From positions 1-6,293 of the forward strand of contig CALDGN010000106.1 in NCBI GenBank assembly GCA_937942965.1: 6,293 nt of DNA, read 5' to 3'. Positions 5,140 to 6,293 of this stretch are shown here, piece by piece. Both the position numbers and the translations under genes were made by a program. Each line of letters starts with the position of its first letter. Positions within the stretch are counted from its first letter, which is position 1. The DNA comes from an uncultured Acidimicrobiales bacterium. Its GTDB lineage: Bacteria; Actinomycetota; Acidimicrobiia; Acidimicrobiales; UBA10347. Below the pieces are notes generated by a model, which was not told where the DNA came from, ran no database searches, and saw only the letters and a list, made by a program, of their open reading frames with translations.

Positions 5140-6293
5140 CTAGTTAGCCCGCTCGGCTGCATCGACGTACTTCGGCTCATGGTGGGCGACCCACGCGAAG
5201 AGTTCTTTCGCCCGGGGTCGCTCCCCTGCCCGCTCGTAGAGGTCCGCGAGCGCGTAGGCGCGGCGCAGGTGATGCTCGAGCGGGCGCTTCGGGCGCTTCC
5301 AGCCCTTGCTCAGCAGCCGAACTGCTCCGCCCAGGTCTCCTGAGTCGGCGAGCGCACCGGCGGCCACGATGCGGCCTTCGGTCATGATCTCTGACGCTGG
5401 CGACGCTTCGCGGAGCTCGTCCCACAACCACGCCACGTCGGCGTAGTTGCCAACGGCCCGGTGGGCATCAGCCAAGACCGGGTTGTTGTCGGGCAGACCG
5501 GAGTGCTCGCGCACTTCCTCGAGTACTTCGATTGCTTCGCGCCAGCGACCGAGGCTGTACAGGGTGAGGCCCCACATCTCGGTGACTTCGAGGACGCCAG
5601 GGGCTTTGCGGTACAGGCTCTGAGCAATCGGTTGTGCTGCGCCGGCGCGGCCTGCGTCAAGATGATCGGCAGCGGCATTCAGGTCACGCCATGCACGGCC
5701 GCCGGCACTATTGCCGAGCAGGTCCGCGAGTGCGTACTTGGGATCCGGAAGCTTGCGGGGCACGAGCGTAGACCGCTCGAGTGGACCCGAAGGCTTCGCG
5801 TCCTTCTTCGGCTTTTTCGGCGCGGCTTTGGATCCTGCGCGGTTGATTGCCGCCTGGGCCTCGGAGCGCAATCGAGCGCGGTTGGCTTCGCCTGCCTCGC
5901 GCTTGGCCTGGCGGGCTTCGCGCCTGGCGCGTGCCTCTTCGTCCTCGTCGGGCATGCCGTCGTGGACGTGTTCGCCCGCATCACGGAGGTCTTGCTCGGA
6001 TGCCTCGTCGTTGAGGCGCGCCGCGCCACGTCGGGCCAGGCCGCCCCATTGCTTGGGACCTGCACCTTCGTCGACATCTTCACGCAAACGACTGCCATCA
6101 CGGCGGCCACCCCGATCATCGCGGCCGCGTCCACCACGGTCGTCACGATCACCACGACCACGACCACGTCCACCGCGGTCATCACGGTCACTTCGACCAC
6201 GACCACGACCACCGCGTTCATCACGATCGCTACGACCACGACCACCACGATCATCACGATCGCTACGACCACGACCACCACGATCATCACGAT
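5140..6293 (-). CDS. RGG/RDD-repeat protein with C-terminal TPR-like helical domain, partial (N-terminus beyond the right edge)
   Basis: The frame stays open from its TAG at 5140-5142 to the right edge, so at least 383 aa are visible and the true start is outside. A TTG at 6087-6085 is possible but unlikely, because the repeat pattern continues upstream of it with wobble-base changes. Counting from the edge, residues 1-68 are almost only Arg, Gly, Asp and Ser in RDDRGGRGR-type repeats. About 113-168 is a highly charged, Ala/Arg/Glu then Lys/Pro-rich segment, possibly a coiled coil followed by a linker. About 199-383 is a run of short amphipathic helix pairs with TPR-style residues, for example the W-G-L-T-L-Y-S-L-G-R-W-R-E-A-I segment at 240-254 and A-Y-A-L-A-D-L-Y-E-R-A-G at 345-356. 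No catalytic motif or membrane segment is seen. RGG tracts in other proteins bind RNA and TPR domains bind proteins, so a scaffold role is a guess only. I do not recognise a named gene. Confidence 0.82.
   Translation of the reverse strand, partial: RDDRGGRGRSDRDDRGGRGRSDRDERGGRGRGRSDRDDRGGRGRGRGDRDDRGGRGRDDRGGRRDGSRLREDVDEGAGPKQWGGLARRGAARLNDEASEQDLRDAGEHVHDGMPDEDEEARARREARQAKREAGEANRARLRSEAQAAINRAGSKAAPKKPKKDAKPSGPLERSTLVPRKLPDPKYALADLLGNSAGGRAWRDLNAAADHLDAGRAGAAQPIAQSLYRKAPGVLEVTEMWGLTLYSLGRWREAIEVLEEVREHSGLPDNNPVLADAHRAVGNYADVAWLWDELREASPASEIMTEGRIVAAGALADSGDLGGAVRLLSKGWKRPKRPLEHHLRRAYALADLYERAGERPRAKELFAWVAHHEPKYVDAAERAN
6118..6291 (-). repeat. In-frame tandem repeat encoding RDDRGGRGR-type units
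   Basis: Reading the minus strand from the edge there are two perfect 33-bp copies (6259-6291 and 6226-6258) encoding RDDRGGRGRSD. They are followed by two 39-bp variants with an extra R-G pair (6187-6225 encoding RDERGGRGRGRSD, and 6148-6186 encoding RDDRGGRGRGRGD). A 30-bp unit (6118-6147) encodes RDDRGGRGRD, and a decayed half unit follows. Older copies differ mainly at third codon positions, so the amino acids have been kept. The array probably continues beyond the window. Confidence 0.92.

Noticed and set aside
5679..6290. Minus-strand frame with a Val/Ile/Met-rich start that looks like a membrane segment
   Set aside because: It is the same repeat DNA read in the wrong frame. Third-position drift preserves the RDDRGG reading and not this one, and the RDDRGG frame continues into a TPR-like domain.
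6118..6293. A His/Asp-rich reading (DHDHHDHHDRY) of the repeat on the + strand, resembling a metal-binding tract
   Set aside because: It is a by-product of the RDDRGG codons. No + strand gene with a start signal leads into it, and the wobble changes are not synonymous in that frame.
6226..6293. Short regular repeats at the right edge as a possible CRISPR array
   Set aside because: The copies are directly tandem with no spacers and are in frame with a protein.

Overview
This window is GC-rich, tightly packed bacterial chromosome. The gene set (a 2-oxoacid:ferredoxin oxidoreductase with a fused gamma-alpha subunit, an SSB-like OB-fold protein, GTG starts and an Arg/Gly/Asp-rich low-complexity protein) fits a high-GC actinobacterium, possibly of the Acidimicrobiia type. 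That placement is inference from protein style and codon use; no marker gene confirms it. I see no mobile elements, CRISPR arrays, tRNA or rRNA genes, and no stretch over 300 bases lacks a gene.

Layout, left to right. (1) The 3' part of a rhomboid intramembrane serine protease gene runs on + to base 718; its beginning lies left of the window. (2) A long hairpin at 738-774 lies between the converging rhomboid and korB genes and probably terminates both. (3) korA-korB, on the minus strand (3689 down to 790), encode the two subunits of a 2-oxoglutarate (2-oxoacid):ferredoxin oxidoreductase. They overlap by 4 bases (ATGA), so they form a translationally coupled operon. (4) A 154-bp divergent intergenic region carries a near-perfect CRP-type palindrome 39 bp upstream of the korA start. 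(5) A complete short-chain dehydrogenase/reductase (SDR) gene runs on + at 3844-4599. (6) A divergent SSB-like gene on + (4702-5136) starts at GTG behind a good Shine-Dalgarno. (7) A gene on minus converges on it with only 3 bp between stop codons. It encodes a TPR-like helical protein with a long arginine/glycine/aspartate repeat (RDDRGGRGRSD type) at its N-terminal side, and it runs off the right edge, so its true start is not visible.

How they work together: KorA and KorB form one enzyme that oxidatively decarboxylates a 2-oxoacid to an acyl-CoA and reduces ferredoxin. The ferredoxin gene is not in the window. The SDR gene shares only the divergent control region with korAB. The rhomboid, SSB-like and RGG/TPR genes show no functional link to korAB here. 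The points most worth a second look are the RGG-repeat/TPR protein, the CRP-like operator upstream of korA, and the tail-less SSB-like protein. I found no convincing new multi-gene system.
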